A program made the translations under genes and the position numbers. Below are positions 53,988 through 64,000 of a stretch of 64,000 bases of DNA, one piece after another. Each line of letters starts with the position of its first letter. Positions within the stretch are counted from its first letter, which is position 1. The notes under the pieces are model-generated. The model did no database searches. It had not been told where the DNA came from and worked only from the letters and a program-made list of their open reading frames with translations. The DNA is from Bacteroidota bacterium (GTDB taxonomy: Bacteria; Bacteroidota; Bacteroidia; Bacteroidales; B39-G9), in NCBI GenBank assembly GCA_015222055.1, contig JADFUR010000097.1:18322-82321 (forward strand). The letters run 5' to 3'.

Positions 53988-56900
53988 TTATTTAATAATT
54001 ATTTTTCTTATTATTTCAGTTTTATTTGATAAAATAATTTTAACAAAATAAATACCGCTATTCAAATTAAGAACATCTACACTAATTCTAAAATTTGAAA
54101 GTTTGTTTTGATGTATAATTTTTCTATTTCCTAATGAATTATAAATTTCAATACGATCTACCTTATTGCAATTAATATTTAATTTATTTATTACAGGATT
54201 TGGATAAATTTTACATTCAATATCAGAAATATTATTTATTGAAGTAACATCAAGAACTTTAATTGTAAATTCTTTTTGGAAATTAGCACCGGCAACATCA
54301 GTAACTTTAACTTTAATAGTGTATAACGATTTAGTTTCATAATCTAAAGCAGTGTTAAGTTTTAGATTAGCACCATCAATAGTGAATGATGAATTATCTG
54401 TACCACCATCAACAAAAGAGAAAGTGTGAATGTCATCAGCATCAGCATCAGTAGCTGTAAGTTCTCCAATAATTGTTCCAATAGCAGCATCTTCGTCAAT
54501 AGAGTTGTTGCTTAAAGAAATATCAGTAGGAGCAGAGTTTTCGTCTACATCGTTTACATTTATGCTAAATTCTTTTTCGAAATTATCACCGGCAACATCA
54601 GTAACTTTTATTTTAATAGAGTATAAAAATTTAGTTTCATAATCTAAAGCAGTGTTAAGTTTCAGATTAGCACCATCAATAGTGAAAGATGAATTATCTG
54701 AGCCACCATCAGCAAAAGAGAAAGTGTGAGTATCATCAGCATCAGCATCGGTAGCAGAAAGCTCACCAATAATTGTTCCAATAGCAGCATCTTCGTCAAT
54801 AGAGTTGTTGCTTAAAGCAATATCTGTAGGAGTAGCGTTTTCGTTTACATTTATGCTCAATTCTTTTTCGAAACTATCACCAGCAGCATCCGTAACTTTA
54901 ACTTTAATAGTGTATAAAGATTTAGTTTCATAATCTAAAACAGTATTTAGTTTCAGATTAGCTCCATTAATGATGAATGATGAGTTATCTGAGCCACCAT
55001 CAACAAAAGAGAAAGTATGAGTGTCATCAGCATCAGCATCAGTAGCTGTAAGTTCACCAATAACTGTTCCAATTGTAGCATTTTCGTAAATAGAGTTGTT
55101 GCTTAAAGAAATATCAGTAGGAGCAGAGTTAATTATTTCATCTACGATTTTAATTTCAACAGCTTTACACATTGAAGCACCTGCATTATCTGTAACTTTT
55201 ACGTTTATTTTTAAATAACCCGTTAAAGAATTGATATCAGCATTTAAGTTAAGATTAGCTCCATCCACTACAAATTTATTATTGTCGGCATCCGAAATTC
55301 CATTTGAAGGATAAAGTCTAAATGTGTGCGTATCACTAAGATCGTTATCTACTGCTGAAAGTGTAGCAACAAGAGAACCTATTTTAGCACTTTTTTCAAC
55401 AAGATGTTTACTGAGTTGAATATCAGTTGGTTTGTTGTTTTCATTAACATCTTCAACCAGAATAGTAAATTCTTTTATATAAGTTCCAGAATGATTGTCT
55501 GTAACTTTAACACAAATGTGTAATTCAGGAGTTGATTCATAATCAAATGAAGCTGCTGTAAAAAGTTCATCTCCTTTAATTTCAAAAGAATCATTATCTT
55601 CTGAGTTGAATCCGTCTTCATCAACTAGTTCAAAAGTAAAACTCTCATCAGGGTCAACATCAGTTGCAGATAAATCAGTAAAGAAAATACCAGAAGTTGC
55701 ATTTTCACTTATCGATAAATTAGATAAAGAAATAGCTGTTGGATTATGATTCTCGAATATATCATTTACAGTAATTGTAAATGCTTGATCGAAATTATTT
55801 TTGTTGTTGTCTGTAACTCTAAGATTTATTTTTAGTTCTGATTGGGTTTCAAAATCAAAACTTGCTTCTGATAATAGTTGATTTCCAGAAATACTAAAAG
55901 AATTATTGTCTGCATCTATTATATCATCGGCAATTTGTAATGAAAAAGTGTGAGTATCGCCATCATCAGGATCTGTAGCTGTTAATTCAGCAACAACTGT
56001 TTTTTCTGGCAAGTTTTCATCAATATCTGTTTTTGATAGTATAATTTCTGTTGCAGGCATATTCTCTACTATGTCATTCACATTAATTGTAAAATCCTTT
56101 TTACAAGTTTCTCCGGTAGCATCTTCTGCCTGAACATAAATTTCATATTCTGATTTTGTTTCAAAGTCTAATGATGTATTTACTTTTAATGTAGCTCCAT
56201 CAATAGTAAATGAAGAATTATCTGCATCATTGGTTCCATCAACAGTTGCAAATGTGAAGGTATGTTTGTCGCTATCATCTTCATCAATAGCTTCGAAATT
56301 GCCGATTGCTGTATTTAAAGCAACATTTTCATCAATACTATTTTTAGATAATGTAATATTCAATGGAGCATGATTAGTTGCAACTACGTTTACTGTCATA
56401 TAGTCAACTTTTGTTTCGGTATCGCTACCATCGGCATTAGTTACTAATAAGCTAACATCGTAGTTGCCAACGGTTGCATAAGTAACAACAGGGTTTTCTT
56501 CTGTGCTAGTTTCAGGAGTTCCTCCTTCAAATGTCCACTGAATGGATGTTGGATTACCTTCAGAAGTATGCGAAAAAATTACTGATTTTCCTTCTTCAAG
56601 TTCCTGATTAGTTACAGCAAAATAAGCTTTTGGTCCTACAGAATAATTGGTTACATGGATTGCATAATCTTCAACTTCTCCTGCATAATTGATTGTGCCA
56701 CAAGGATTGCTGGTGGTTGAATAAGCCGTGCGTAAACGCATTACCGTATAGCCCTCAACTGCATCAGCAGGAACTGTAATTTGGAAATTTTCTAAACCAT
56801 CGTTATCATCGTTATTGCCAAAGAAAACCCTTTCGCTTTCACTAAAGGTCTTATCATTATTCCAATCTATCCATACAAATAAGCCGTTAGAATCCCAACT

Positions 56901-59900
56901 ATTTCCATAAGAGACACTCATTTCATACGCACCGTTGATATTTAAATCAGTGCAAAAGTTTGTAAAATCTGAATATTCAGATAAGCCACTGGTGTTATCA
57001 ATTTCTCCTAGGTTAACATTTTTTATTTCTAACCAGTTTCCTTCATAAACATTTTTGGCTTCACAATATCCGTTAGCCGAAAATTCATTTACAGTTATAT
57101 AATCTACCTTTTCTATTGCTTCAGAAGCACCATAATCATTTGTGGCAATTAGGCTTACTTTATAAGTTCCTTTAATATCATAAGTAACTATTGGGTTTTG
57201 CTCTGTGCTAGTATTAGGAGTACCTCCTTCAAAAACCCAAGCCCAACTTGTAGGTTCGTTAGATGATAGATCTGCAAATTGAATTTTACCATCCGTTAAA
57301 ATGACTTTTTTATCTGATTTAAATTTTGCTACAGGCTTGTGTGCTTCGCTAACTTTAATTAAATCATCTTTTGAGATATTCTTAGTTCCTTCAGGAGTGG
57401 AAACTTCTAAAGTAACTGAATACAATCCTTGGAAGTAGTATTCAACTTCAGGATCACGTTCTGGACTTGTTTTAGGTTCTCCTCCTTCAAAAGTCCAAGC
57501 ATAAGTTGCATCTGGTCTATATTCAGTTTCATTGATGAATCTTACAGTTTCTCCGCCCATAACAGCAGTTTTATCAGGAGAAAATTCTGGATTAGGAGTT
57601 TCTTTATTAGAAGTAACAGTTATATAATCTACTTTTGTTTCAGAATCGTTTCCCTGATCATTGCTTGCTGTTAATTTCACCGGATAAGTTCCTGCAGTAC
57701 TGTAAGTAGCAAACAAGTTGGCTTTACTGCTAGTTGTTTCATTGGCACCTTCTAATTCCCAAGCCCATGATGTTGGATTATTTGATGATTTATCTGTGAG
57801 TAAAACATTATCGCCAACAGTAATTATGGTTTTATTTGCTTCAAAATCAGCAACAGGAATTTCAGGAGCAGAGATGTAAATACTATAATCTTCAGTTTCT
57901 CCTCCCGCAGCCTCTATACTACAAGCAGATGTTACGGCATCGTAAGAGGCAGTTCGTAGACGCATTCTGACAAAACCTAATTGAGCGTCAACAGGTACAT
58001 TAATTGTTATATTTGTAGTTCCTGTTTCCATTATTATTGGAGTATAAGTTTCATTAGCATCGTCGAAATCTTTATCTCCATTCCAATCAATATATAGACT
58101 TAAATATAAATTTTTAGAATTAGCAGTTTTAACTGTTAAGTTTGTTGTTTCTCCTTGAACTACATTTGCCTGTAAATCAGAGTAGTCAACATAAGTTGGG
58201 CTAGAAGTTTGAGTGTCACTTGTATTTTTTAAGTTATTTAACTGTACTGTATTAATATTATACCAGTAGCCACATCCTGCGTGGCTTGGAGTGCAGTAGC
58301 CGTTTATATCCTGAACGGTAATATAGTTTTCTCTAACTTTTTGTGTTGACCCGAACTCATTGGTAGCAATTAACTCAACTTTGTAGGTTCCTGATTCTGG
58401 ATAAACAACAGAAGGATTTTGTTCACTAGAAACTGCTGGTATAGCACCTTCGAATTTCCATTCCCAAGTAGTAGGAATCCCAACAGAAGCATCGTTAAAA
58501 TTAACAGTTTCGCCTGGCTTAATAATTGTTATATCCGCTGTGAAATCAGCCATAGCAGGACCTTCTTCGTGAACTGTAATCATGGAAGTTTTAGTTTGGC
58601 TATTTGAGCCATCTTCGTTGGTTGCAGTTAAGCTAACATCATAAACACCTGTTTGATTATAAGCTATTGAAGGATTTTGCTCAACGCTATTTGCCGGCTG
58701 TCCGCCATTAAATGTCCAAGACCATTCTGTTGGATTATATGTTGAGAAATCGGCAAATTCAATTATTCCATCCTTAAATATCTGTGTTTTATTTGAAGTG
58801 AAGTCAACTTGTGGTTTAACAGGAATATAAGTATGCGATCCCGTGTAGATTGATTTATTTGGAGCTTCGTTATAAGCAAAGTCTAAAACTGAGTAAGATT
58901 TACCATCAGCAGCAACAGATATTCTTATCCAAGCATGAAATAAATATCCTTCATCTTCTAATTGAAGCCCTATGTATCCTTCTTTTCCGTTTAAATCTGT
59001 ATAAGAACGATTCGCTATATTTAATTCGTTAGGAAATTCATCGTATGCAGTCCATCCAATAGTGTTTTTGTCTAATATTACATCGGCATCAAGCAGTTTA
59101 ATGTCGTTTGTATTTGGACAGCAAATTGCTTTATTTTCGTAGGTTTCTAATTTAAAGTTTTCCCATTTATATAACCAAATTCCTACATTATCTAAACCAG
59201 GAATAATTTCAAGCAATGTCCACGTATTATCTGCATTACAAATAATATCAGGATTATCTACATAAACTATTTTATAATCGTTTCTAAATTTAATATTGAA
59301 TTTGCATTCGTTAGTTAAGATGTTTTCTAATTTTAAATCTTGGAAAACAGATTCTTTGAAAGTAATTGTAATCTCCTGATTATTTATGCTTTCGTGATTT
59401 GTTGCTTTTCCTGTAATGGTAATAAAGAGAGAATCTTTATTAAGGATAGAAATTTTTGTATCTAAACCTTCTGCTAAATTTTCTACAGAGTAATGTGTTC
59501 CTTGTTCTAGAGATGAAAGACTGGTATTAAATTTACCATTAGCAATCATCACATAATTTTCACCCATTAACTCGCCATCATTGTCGTATGTTTCTTGAAA
59601 AATATTAGTGCTTGCATCTAAAATAGCTTTATCTGAAGCAATTTTTTGTCCTGCAAGAATTGGAGCACCAGGCTGATCGTTGTATGCATGATCAAGAACA
59701 GTATATGATTTACCATCAGCAGCAACAGAAATTCTAATCCATCCAAAATGCCAGAATTCTCCATTTTTAAGAGCAACACCAACGTATGCTTCTTTGCCTA
59801 ACCATTCGTGGAAATTATCATTGTCTAAATCAGGTTCATCAGGGAAATCTTTGCCTTGATACCATTCTATTGAGTTATCACTAATTACGGTTCCTTTATC

Positions 59901-62900
59901 TAAAGGTATTAAATTGATAGTACCCGGATTGCATATAACATAATTTTCGTAGGACTCGAATTTCATTTGTCCATTTTTGTTATACCACCATGCAGCGAAT
60001 CCGTGTGTACCCATTTCCATGTTAAAACAGGTGAATTTGTTTTCGGAATTTGCTGTAATATCAGCAATATCTTTATAGATTATATCCCAGGGTTCTTTAA
60101 AGCTAGTTTTACATGTAAACGTACTGTTTTCTACATTTGCAGCTGTATTTGTAAGGAAAACAACATCTTTTAGTGTAATTGAAATTTCGCAATTGTTTTC
60201 TTTTTTATGAGCCGTAGCATTTTTTGTTAGGCTAAGAGCTATTTTATTTTTATTTATTACTTCTAATTTACAACGTAATCCTTCTGGTAAATTGGCGATT
60301 GTAAAATGTGATCCTTGTGTTAATATTGTTCCCGTTTCTAAAGCAAATTCATCGTTAAGAATTTGAATGCTGGCAGTTCCTGTTAAAGAACCATCGTTTG
60401 TGTAAGGTTCTACAAAAGTACCATCCCCAACACTTATGCTTGGATTATTTATAAATTTAGTTTCACCTGCATTAATTTGTCCGTAAGGTTGTTCGTTGTA
60501 TGCCCATTCTTTTACAGTATAAGCTGTACCTTCGGTATTAACTTCTATATTAATCCATCCATAGCAAGGATGTCCATTGCTATTTATTGAAACACCAACA
60601 TAGGCTTCTTTTCCATGCCATTCAGTGAAATTATTATCAGTGATATATATTTCGCTAGGAAAAGGTCCTGTCTGAACCCAAGTCTCGGAATCTAAATTGA
60701 TTGGAGTTCCTTTAGCTAATGGCTTAGCATGTAATGTCCCTTTGTATCCTATTGCTATTCGCTCGTTCGTTTCCAAACGCAAGTAACCGTCGTTAAACCA
60801 AGCTCCAAAATTGTAATCTTTATTATCAAAATTAAAAGGAAGCCAAATGTTAGATGAAGAAACAGTAAAATCTTCAATATCTTTATAAACGATTTTATAT
60901 TCGTCAACAAATTTTATATTAATATTAAAGCTATTGGCATTTTTAATTTCTGATGCAGAAATTCCATCAAATAATGCGTCGAGAAATTTGATGTTTATTT
61001 TTGCTAAATCAGCTTTGTTATGAGATTCTGCATGGCCTTTTAGTTTAATTGATAAGAAATTATTTTTATTAATTGTAATTTCTTCTTCTAATCCATCTGG
61101 GACACCTGTAATATTATAATAAGTTCCTGCTTGTAAAACAGTGTTAGCAGGTACAGTATATGAGCAATTAAATAGTCTTGCTGTTAAAGAATCTTCAAGC
61201 CCACCATTATTATTTACTACATCTTCATAAATAGTATCGGTTTTAAATTGTAGCATTGTTTCGTGTGCTTTACCTGCCATGATTGTTCCGCCTGGTTTAT
61301 TGTAATAAGCAGCATCTTTTATCGTATAGCTCAGTCCATCGGTAGCTACCGAAGTAGTTATCCATCCATGATAAATTCCTTCGTAAGTTTTAATTCTAAT
61401 ACCAATATAAGCAGTTTTTCCTGCCCATTCAGTAAAATCGGTGGAATAAAGATCTGGCTGATTGGGATATCTGTCGGATACATACCAAGGAGATGTAGTA
61501 GCAATTTCGTCGCCATATGCTAATGGAATAAGATTATTTGTTCCATCATAACAAATAACACCTTTGCTGTAGGTTTCTAATTTTAGTATATATTCTGGAT
61601 TTTTTGGGTCGTTAAATCTCCAGGCACCATATTCTGCATCTCCTACTCCTAAATAAAAATATTTCCAAATGTTGTCGTTTGAAATAATAATATCATCAAT
61701 ATCTTGATAAACGGTAATGTATTCGTCTCTGAAAGTAATTTCTAAATTTTGAGATGAGCCTACAATTTCTTCTGCTGTGTTTCCATTAAAAGCGGCATCA
61801 GAAAATACAATTGAAAGATCTGTATTGTTAACTTTTTCGTGATTTGTTGCATTTCCTATCAGGCTAAGTGTTGCTTCATTAGCATTCAAAATTTTTATTT
61901 TTGCAGATAAACCTGCTGGTACATTTGTTATTGTGTAGTCAGTACCTTCAACTAAGTCGCCTGTGGTTTTTGAAAATGAAGCATTTTTTAAACTAATGGT
62001 GTCTTCTGATAAACTACCGTCATTTTCGATGCTTTCTAAAAATGAAGTGCTAGATAAAATTAATTTTGCTGTACCAGTAGGTAGAATGTCTATTGATATC
62101 TTATTGTTTCCGTCCTTAATACTTTTACCATTAAATAAAGATGTATGCTCTTTTTCGTCAGTTCGATAATCCATTACACTAGCTGAGATTATCTCACCTT
62201 CACCATCTTTTGAATATATCTCAAGGAATATTCGTGCTTTGTCATCAACAATTTGATCTGCAAAGTCTGATATATCTATACCAAATTCGAAAGGAGTGTT
62301 TCCTGGAACAGAATTTCCATTCATGCCATGTGCACCACCCATTTCGTTAAATAGTTTAAGCTTTCTGCTTTCGCTAGGTCTGGTTGCTGTAATGTCAGGA
62401 TTAATTCCTACTTTAAAAGAAATTTTACCTCTATATGAGTGACGCATTTTTATTTTTAATGCTAAATCAATCTTATTTTTTTCTTTGATATTGATAATGT
62501 GTACTAATTGACTATTTTGCAGTCCCCCTTCTTTATCGTTATATGCACACACGCGATACATTAAATAGGCATAGCCATCGTTTCCCCAACTATCGCCCCA
62601 GGAATTAGCTATTATAAAAGCTCCTTTTTCCCAGTCTTTAGCATCTACAATACCATCACCCGAAATATCAATGTCGTTTGTATATTTTCCATCATGATTG
62701 TAGTCCCAACAAATATCGTCATTGTAACCAACAAGAGTCATGGCATGAGCTCCGTCAGTTCCCCAGCTTGTAATTGCTTTTTTTCCTGCTTCAGGAGTTC
62801 CTGCAGGTAATTCTTTTGAAACATAACCTGTACTTAACGCAGAAAAGTTTGCTAAACCACCAATGGCATCACCACGACCGTGGTCATACATCCACTGTTT

Positions 62901-63515
62901 TAGGTCATTTATTCCCTGTACGGTATTTAAACGAATAGTCTTGTATTCAAGCATCGTATTTTTCATAGATTTCAGGTATTTATTGTATCCTGACATCCAG
63001 AATGAGTTGTTGTCACCAGCATTAATTGAGCCAAAGGTTTCAATGGTTGGACAACCATTATCTAAAATTAAATCCCAACCATCGAAATACCATGATCCCC
63101 AGTCGATGCCTCCATTAAGAAAATTCCATGTGTAATGTGAGGGAAATTGGCTCTCAGCTGCATCTGCAGATGTTCCCCACAATAAATTCATTTCATAAGT
63201 GTAATTATAAGTCACACCACTTGCTTGCCCGCAGCAATTACCTGATTGATTAAAAATAGGTCGAAATGCCGATTGCTCTGCATTATTTACGGCATTTGGT
63301 AATCCTTTAGATCGTTTTTTGATTTTTAATCTAGGAAGAGATAACTGTTCTTGCTTCTCTTTTTCTGTTAGTTTCCGCAAACCTTTTACTTGTTTTTGTT
63401 CAAGCTTGCCTTTTTCCATTTTGTTTTTGTCTTTTGTATAGTCAAGTTCGAGATGCTGACTAAAGACATTAATGTTTATTAAAAGAATTAATAAACCTAT
63501 AAAAATTTTCTTCAT
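53988..63515 (-). CDS. Giant T9SS-secreted papain-like (C1) peptidase with PKD, GEVED and cadherin domains
   Basis: 3175 residues. Signal peptide 1-19. Papain-type domain ~80-340 with Q90, C94/C95 (NQSGNCCGQASG), H257 (GTDGAHAMTLVGY) and N304 (IIANSWGDSWGNDGYAYLMY). An EF-hand-like DISGDGIVDAKD lies at ~283-294. Then four ~265-residue modules (~490-1560), two PKD domains (~1567-1736), GEVED (~1736-1883), three PKD (~1883-2147), a second GEVED (~2148-2292), one PKD (~2293-2380) and seven cadherin-like repeats (~2381-3092). The C-terminal ~79 residues are a T9SS type A sorting domain (CKIYPNPVINKLNI ... GIYFVKI). It should be exported by the T9SS and held at the cell surface. Catalytic residues are present, so activity is likely; substrate unknown. 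Confidence 0.92.
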   Translation of the reverse strand: MKKIFIGLLILLININVFSQHLELDYTKDKNKMEKGKLEQKQVKGLRKLTEKEKQEQLSLPRLKIKKRSKGLPNAVNNAEQSAFRPIFNQSGNCCGQASGVTYNYTYEMNLLWGTSADAAESQFPSHYTWNFLNGGIDWGSWYFDGWDLILDNGCPTIETFGSINAGDNNSFWMSGYNKYLKSMKNTMLEYKTIRLNTVQGINDLKQWMYDHGRGDAIGGLANFSALSTGYVSKELPAGTPEAGKKAITSWGTDGAHAMTLVGYNDDICWDYNHDGKYTNDIDISGDGIVDAKDWEKGAFIIANSWGDSWGNDGYAYLMYRVCAYNDKEGGLQNSQLVHIINIKEKNKIDLALKIKMRHSYRGKISFKVGINPDITATRPSESRKLKLFNEMGGAHGMNGNSVPGNTPFEFGIDISDFADQIVDDKARIFLEIYSKDGEGEIISASVMDYRTDEKEHTSLFNGKSIKDGNNKISIDILPTGTAKLILSSTSFLESIENDGSLSEDTISLKNASFSKTTGDLVEGTDYTITNVPAGLSAKIKILNANEATLSLIGNATNHEKVNNTDLSIVFSDAAFNGNTAEEIVGSSQNLEITFRDEYITVYQDIDDIIISNDNIWKYFYLGVGDAEYGAWRFNDPKNPEYILKLETYSKGVICYDGTNNLIPLAYGDEIATTSPWYVSDRYPNQPDLYSTDFTEWAGKTAYIGIRIKTYEGIYHGWITTSVATDGLSYTIKDAAYYNKPGGTIMAGKAHETMLQFKTDTIYEDVVNNNGGLEDSLTARLFNCSYTVPANTVLQAGTYYNITGVPDGLEEEITINKNNFLSIKLKGHAESHNKADLAKINIKFLDALFDGISASEIKNANSFNINIKFVDEYKIVYKDIEDFTVSSSNIWLPFNFDNKDYNFGAWFNDGYLRLETNERIAIGYKGTLHAKPLAKGTPINLDSETWVQTGPFPSEIYITDNNFTEWHGKEAYVGVSINSNGHPCYGWINIEVNTEGTAYTVKEWAYNEQPYGQINAGETKFINNPSISVGDGTFVEPYTNDGSLTGTASIQILNDEFALETGTILTQGSHFTIANLPEGLRCKLEVINKNKIALSLTKNATAHKKENNCEISITLKDVVFLTNTAANVENSTFTCKTSFKEPWDIIYKDIADITANSENKFTCFNMEMGTHGFAAWWYNKNGQMKFESYENYVICNPGTINLIPLDKGTVISDNSIEWYQGKDFPDEPDLDNDNFHEWLGKEAYVGVALKNGEFWHFGWIRISVAADGKSYTVLDHAYNDQPGAPILAGQKIASDKAILDASTNIFQETYDNDGELMGENYVMIANGKFNTSLSSLEQGTHYSVENLAEGLDTKISILNKDSLFITITGKATNHESINNQEITITFKESVFQDLKLENILTNECKFNIKFRNDYKIVYVDNPDIICNADNTWTLLEIIPGLDNVGIWLYKWENFKLETYENKAICCPNTNDIKLLDADVILDKNTIGWTAYDEFPNELNIANRSYTDLNGKEGYIGLQLEDEGYLFHAWIRISVAADGKSYSVLDFAYNEAPNKSIYTGSHTYIPVKPQVDFTSNKTQIFKDGIIEFADFSTYNPTEWSWTFNGGQPANSVEQNPSIAYNQTGVYDVSLTATNEDGSNSQTKTSMITVHEEGPAMADFTADITIIKPGETVNFNDASVGIPTTWEWKFEGAIPAVSSEQNPSVVYPESGTYKVELIATNEFGSTQKVRENYITVQDINGYCTPSHAGCGYWYNINTVQLNNLKNTSDTQTSSPTYVDYSDLQANVVQGETTNLTVKTANSKNLYLSLYIDWNGDKDFDDANETYTPIIMETGTTNITINVPVDAQLGFVRMRLRTASYDAVTSACSIEAAGGETEDYSIYISAPEIPVADFEANKTIITVGDNVLLTDKSSNNPTSWAWELEGANETTSSKANLFATYSTAGTYPVKLTASNDQGNDSETKVDYITVTSNKETPNPEFSPDKTAVMGGETVRFINETEYRPDATYAWTFEGGEPKTSPERDPEVEYYFQGLYSVTLEVSTPEGTKNISKDDLIKVSEAHKPVAKFKSDKKVILTDGKIQFADLSSNEPTSWAWVFEGGTPNTSTEQNPIVTYDIKGTYKVSLIATNDYGASEAIEKVDYITVNEFSANGYCEAKNVYEGNWLEIKNVNLGEIDNTSGLSEYSDFTNFCTDLNINGAYEMSVSYGNSWDSNGLFVWIDWNNDKTFSESERVFFGNNDDNDGLENFQITVPADAVEGYTVMRLRTAYSTTSNPCGTINYAGEVEDYAIHVTNYSVGPKAYFAVTNQELEEGKSVIFSHTSEGNPTSIQWTFEGGTPETSTEENPVVTYATVGNYDVSLLVTNADGSDTETKVDYMTVNVVATNHAPLNITLSKNSIDENVALNTAIGNFEAIDEDDSDKHTFTFATVDGTNDADNSSFTIDGATLKVNTSLDFETKSEYEIYVQAEDATGETCKKDFTINVNDIVENMPATEIILSKTDIDENLPEKTVVAELTATDPDDGDTHTFSLQIADDIIDADNNSFSISGNQLLSEASFDFETQSELKINLRVTDNNKNNFDQAFTITVNDIFENHNPTAISLSNLSISENATSGIFFTDLSATDVDPDESFTFELVDEDGFNSEDNDSFEIKGDELFTAASFDYESTPELHICVKVTDNHSGTYIKEFTILVEDVNENNKPTDIQLSKHLVEKSAKIGSLVATLSAVDNDLSDTHTFRLYPSNGISDADNNKFVVDGANLNLNADINSLTGYLKINVKVTDNAGASMCKAVEIKIVDEIINSAPTDISLSNNSIYENATIGTVIGELTATDADADDTHTFSFVDGGSDNSSFIINGANLKLNTVLDYETKSLYTIKVKVTDAAGDSFEKELSINVNENATPTDIALSNNSIDEDAAIGTIIGELSATDADADDTHTFSFADGGSDNSSFTIDGANLKLNTALDYETKFLYSIKIKVTDVAGDNFEKEFSINVNDVDENSAPTDISLSNNSIDEDAAIGTIIGELTATDADADDIHTFSFVDGGTDNSSFTIDGANLKLNTALDYETKSLYTIKVKVTDVAGANFQKEFTIKVLDVTSINNISDIECKIYPNPVINKLNINCNKVDRIEIYNSLGNRKIIHQNKLSNFRISVDVLNLNSGIYFVKIILSNKTEIIRKIIIK
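54230..55140. repeat. Three near-identical ~300-bp units in the giant gene
   Basis: The last three cadherin-like repeats are almost the same at the DNA level, with periods of about 300 and 291 bases (for example the AGTGTTAAGTT phrase at 54351 and 54651 and its variant at 54942). This points to recent tandem duplication. Confidence 0.85.
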
Positions 63516-63706
63516 AATAAGTTTAGATTAGTAAATTTAAATTATGTTGTATAGTTATAGTTTTTTATTAAAAAAGCAGAATAAAACACCTATACTAATA
63601 CTTATATGCGACTTTACTTTACCTATACATTATTAGATATTATTTTGAGAGAAAGAAGTTTAGATGATTGTTTTTGTGTTTTTTTTGCTTACTATAAAAT
63701 TAGGAA

Positions 63707-63746
63707 ATTTTAGGTATTATTTGTTATAATAAATAATACCTAAAAT
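63707..63746. repeat. 16-bp perfect inverted repeat, 8-base loop
   Basis: TTTTAGGTATTATTT (63708-63722) pairs perfectly with 63731-63745, plus one flanking A-T pair. No T-run follows on either strand, so it is not a standard terminator. It is ~190 bases upstream of the giant gene. Confidence 0.7.
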
Positions 63747-63931
63747 GGATCACATTAAAATTCGGGTGGACAATAATAAAAGAATTATTATTGTACGATA
63801 AATTTTAAAACTGTTTAGATATTAAAACAGGACGTACCTACGGCATTTTAAAATATTTTATAAACTCTTTGCTATAAACATATCGCCACTACGTGGTTTG
63901 TTTTTATGTCCAAATTGGAGCGTATTTGTTT

Positions 63932-64000
63932 ATAATAAAATATTTACAAAGAAAATATAATTCACCTCCGACCTCAAAGAAATTTTGTAGTTTTCAAACG
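63932..64000. repeat. Dispersed repeat (copy 2, cut by window edge)
   Basis: Positions 63965-63998 are identical to 21044-21077 and 63932-63945 to 21010-21023. The copy continues beyond the window. Confidence 0.8.

Larger units (their letters stand above)
63516..64000. other. Non-coding right end with hairpin and dispersed repeat
   Basis: No gene starts in this stretch. It holds the leader of the giant gene, the 16-bp hairpin at 63707-63746 and the truncated dispersed repeat at 63932-64000. Confidence 0.55.

Noticed and set aside
1..64000. tRNA, rRNA, riboswitch or intact insertion sequence
   Set aside because: No cloverleaf-like GC-rich segment, rRNA sequence, known riboswitch core or transposase gene was found in the gaps between genes.

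Overview
The window is AT-rich DNA from a member of the Bacteroidota, probably a Bacteroidales/Marinilabiliales-like organism. The evidence is a C-terminal type IX secretion (T9SS) sorting domain on a giant surface protein, the Bacteroidota-type TAnnTTTG -7 boxes before several genes, PKD/GEVED/cadherin surface modules, TPR-LuxR regulators, a DUF5687-type ABC partner, and short palindromic repeats of a kind common in this phylum. No rRNA, tRNA, CRISPR array or intact insertion sequence was seen.

Layout. 1-9.9 kb: an HhH/outer-membrane protein cut by the left edge, a TolC-like channel, two ABC-2 permeases separated by a duplicated palindrome-bearing repeat, a FlgT/DUF4384-like exported protein, gpsA and pgi. 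9.9-20.9 kb: an accessory island. It holds a HigBA toxin-antitoxin pair, a ParE/RelE pair, and an export and maturation cluster: a double-glycine peptide precursor, DUF5687 membrane protein, ABC ATPase, small membrane protein, thioredoxin-like protein, C39-peptidase ABC exporter, MacB-like permease and HlyD-like adaptor. A divergent XRE regulator completes it. The island is bracketed by two direct copies of the 3' end of pgi plus its terminator (9858-9974 and 20834-20940), which looks like an old integration or duplication scar. 21.4-38.3 kb: mostly housekeeping and envelope genes (UbiA/MqnP-like prenyltransferase, kdsD, recQ, OppC-like permease, GT2 glycosyltransferase, TPR protein, tsaB, methyltransferase, DUF3108, efp, SpoIIE-type phosphatase, O-antigen ligase/polymerase and Wzz). 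38.6-46.6 kb: a type I restriction-modification operon in the order hsdM, GxxExxY, hsdS, rhuM, hsdR. 46.8-50.2 kb: adjacent gatE and gatD, a pairing best known from archaeal Glu-tRNA(Gln) amidotransferase. 50.6-63.5 kb: a radical SAM protein, a TPR-TM-LuxR regulator and a 3175-residue papain-like, multi-domain T9SS cargo protein.

How the parts may work together. The clearest candidate system is the peptide cluster. The precursor ends its leader in GG, the C39 domain of the exporter would cut there, the CEHC thioredoxin-like protein could act on the peptide's two cysteines, and the ATPase/DUF5687 pair or the small membrane protein could give immunity. These assignments follow from motifs and gene order; the activity and target of the peptide are not visible in the sequence. 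Two further points deserve attention: a bacterial GatDE-like pair, and repeat elements that have been absorbed in frame into hsdM and the end of hsdS.
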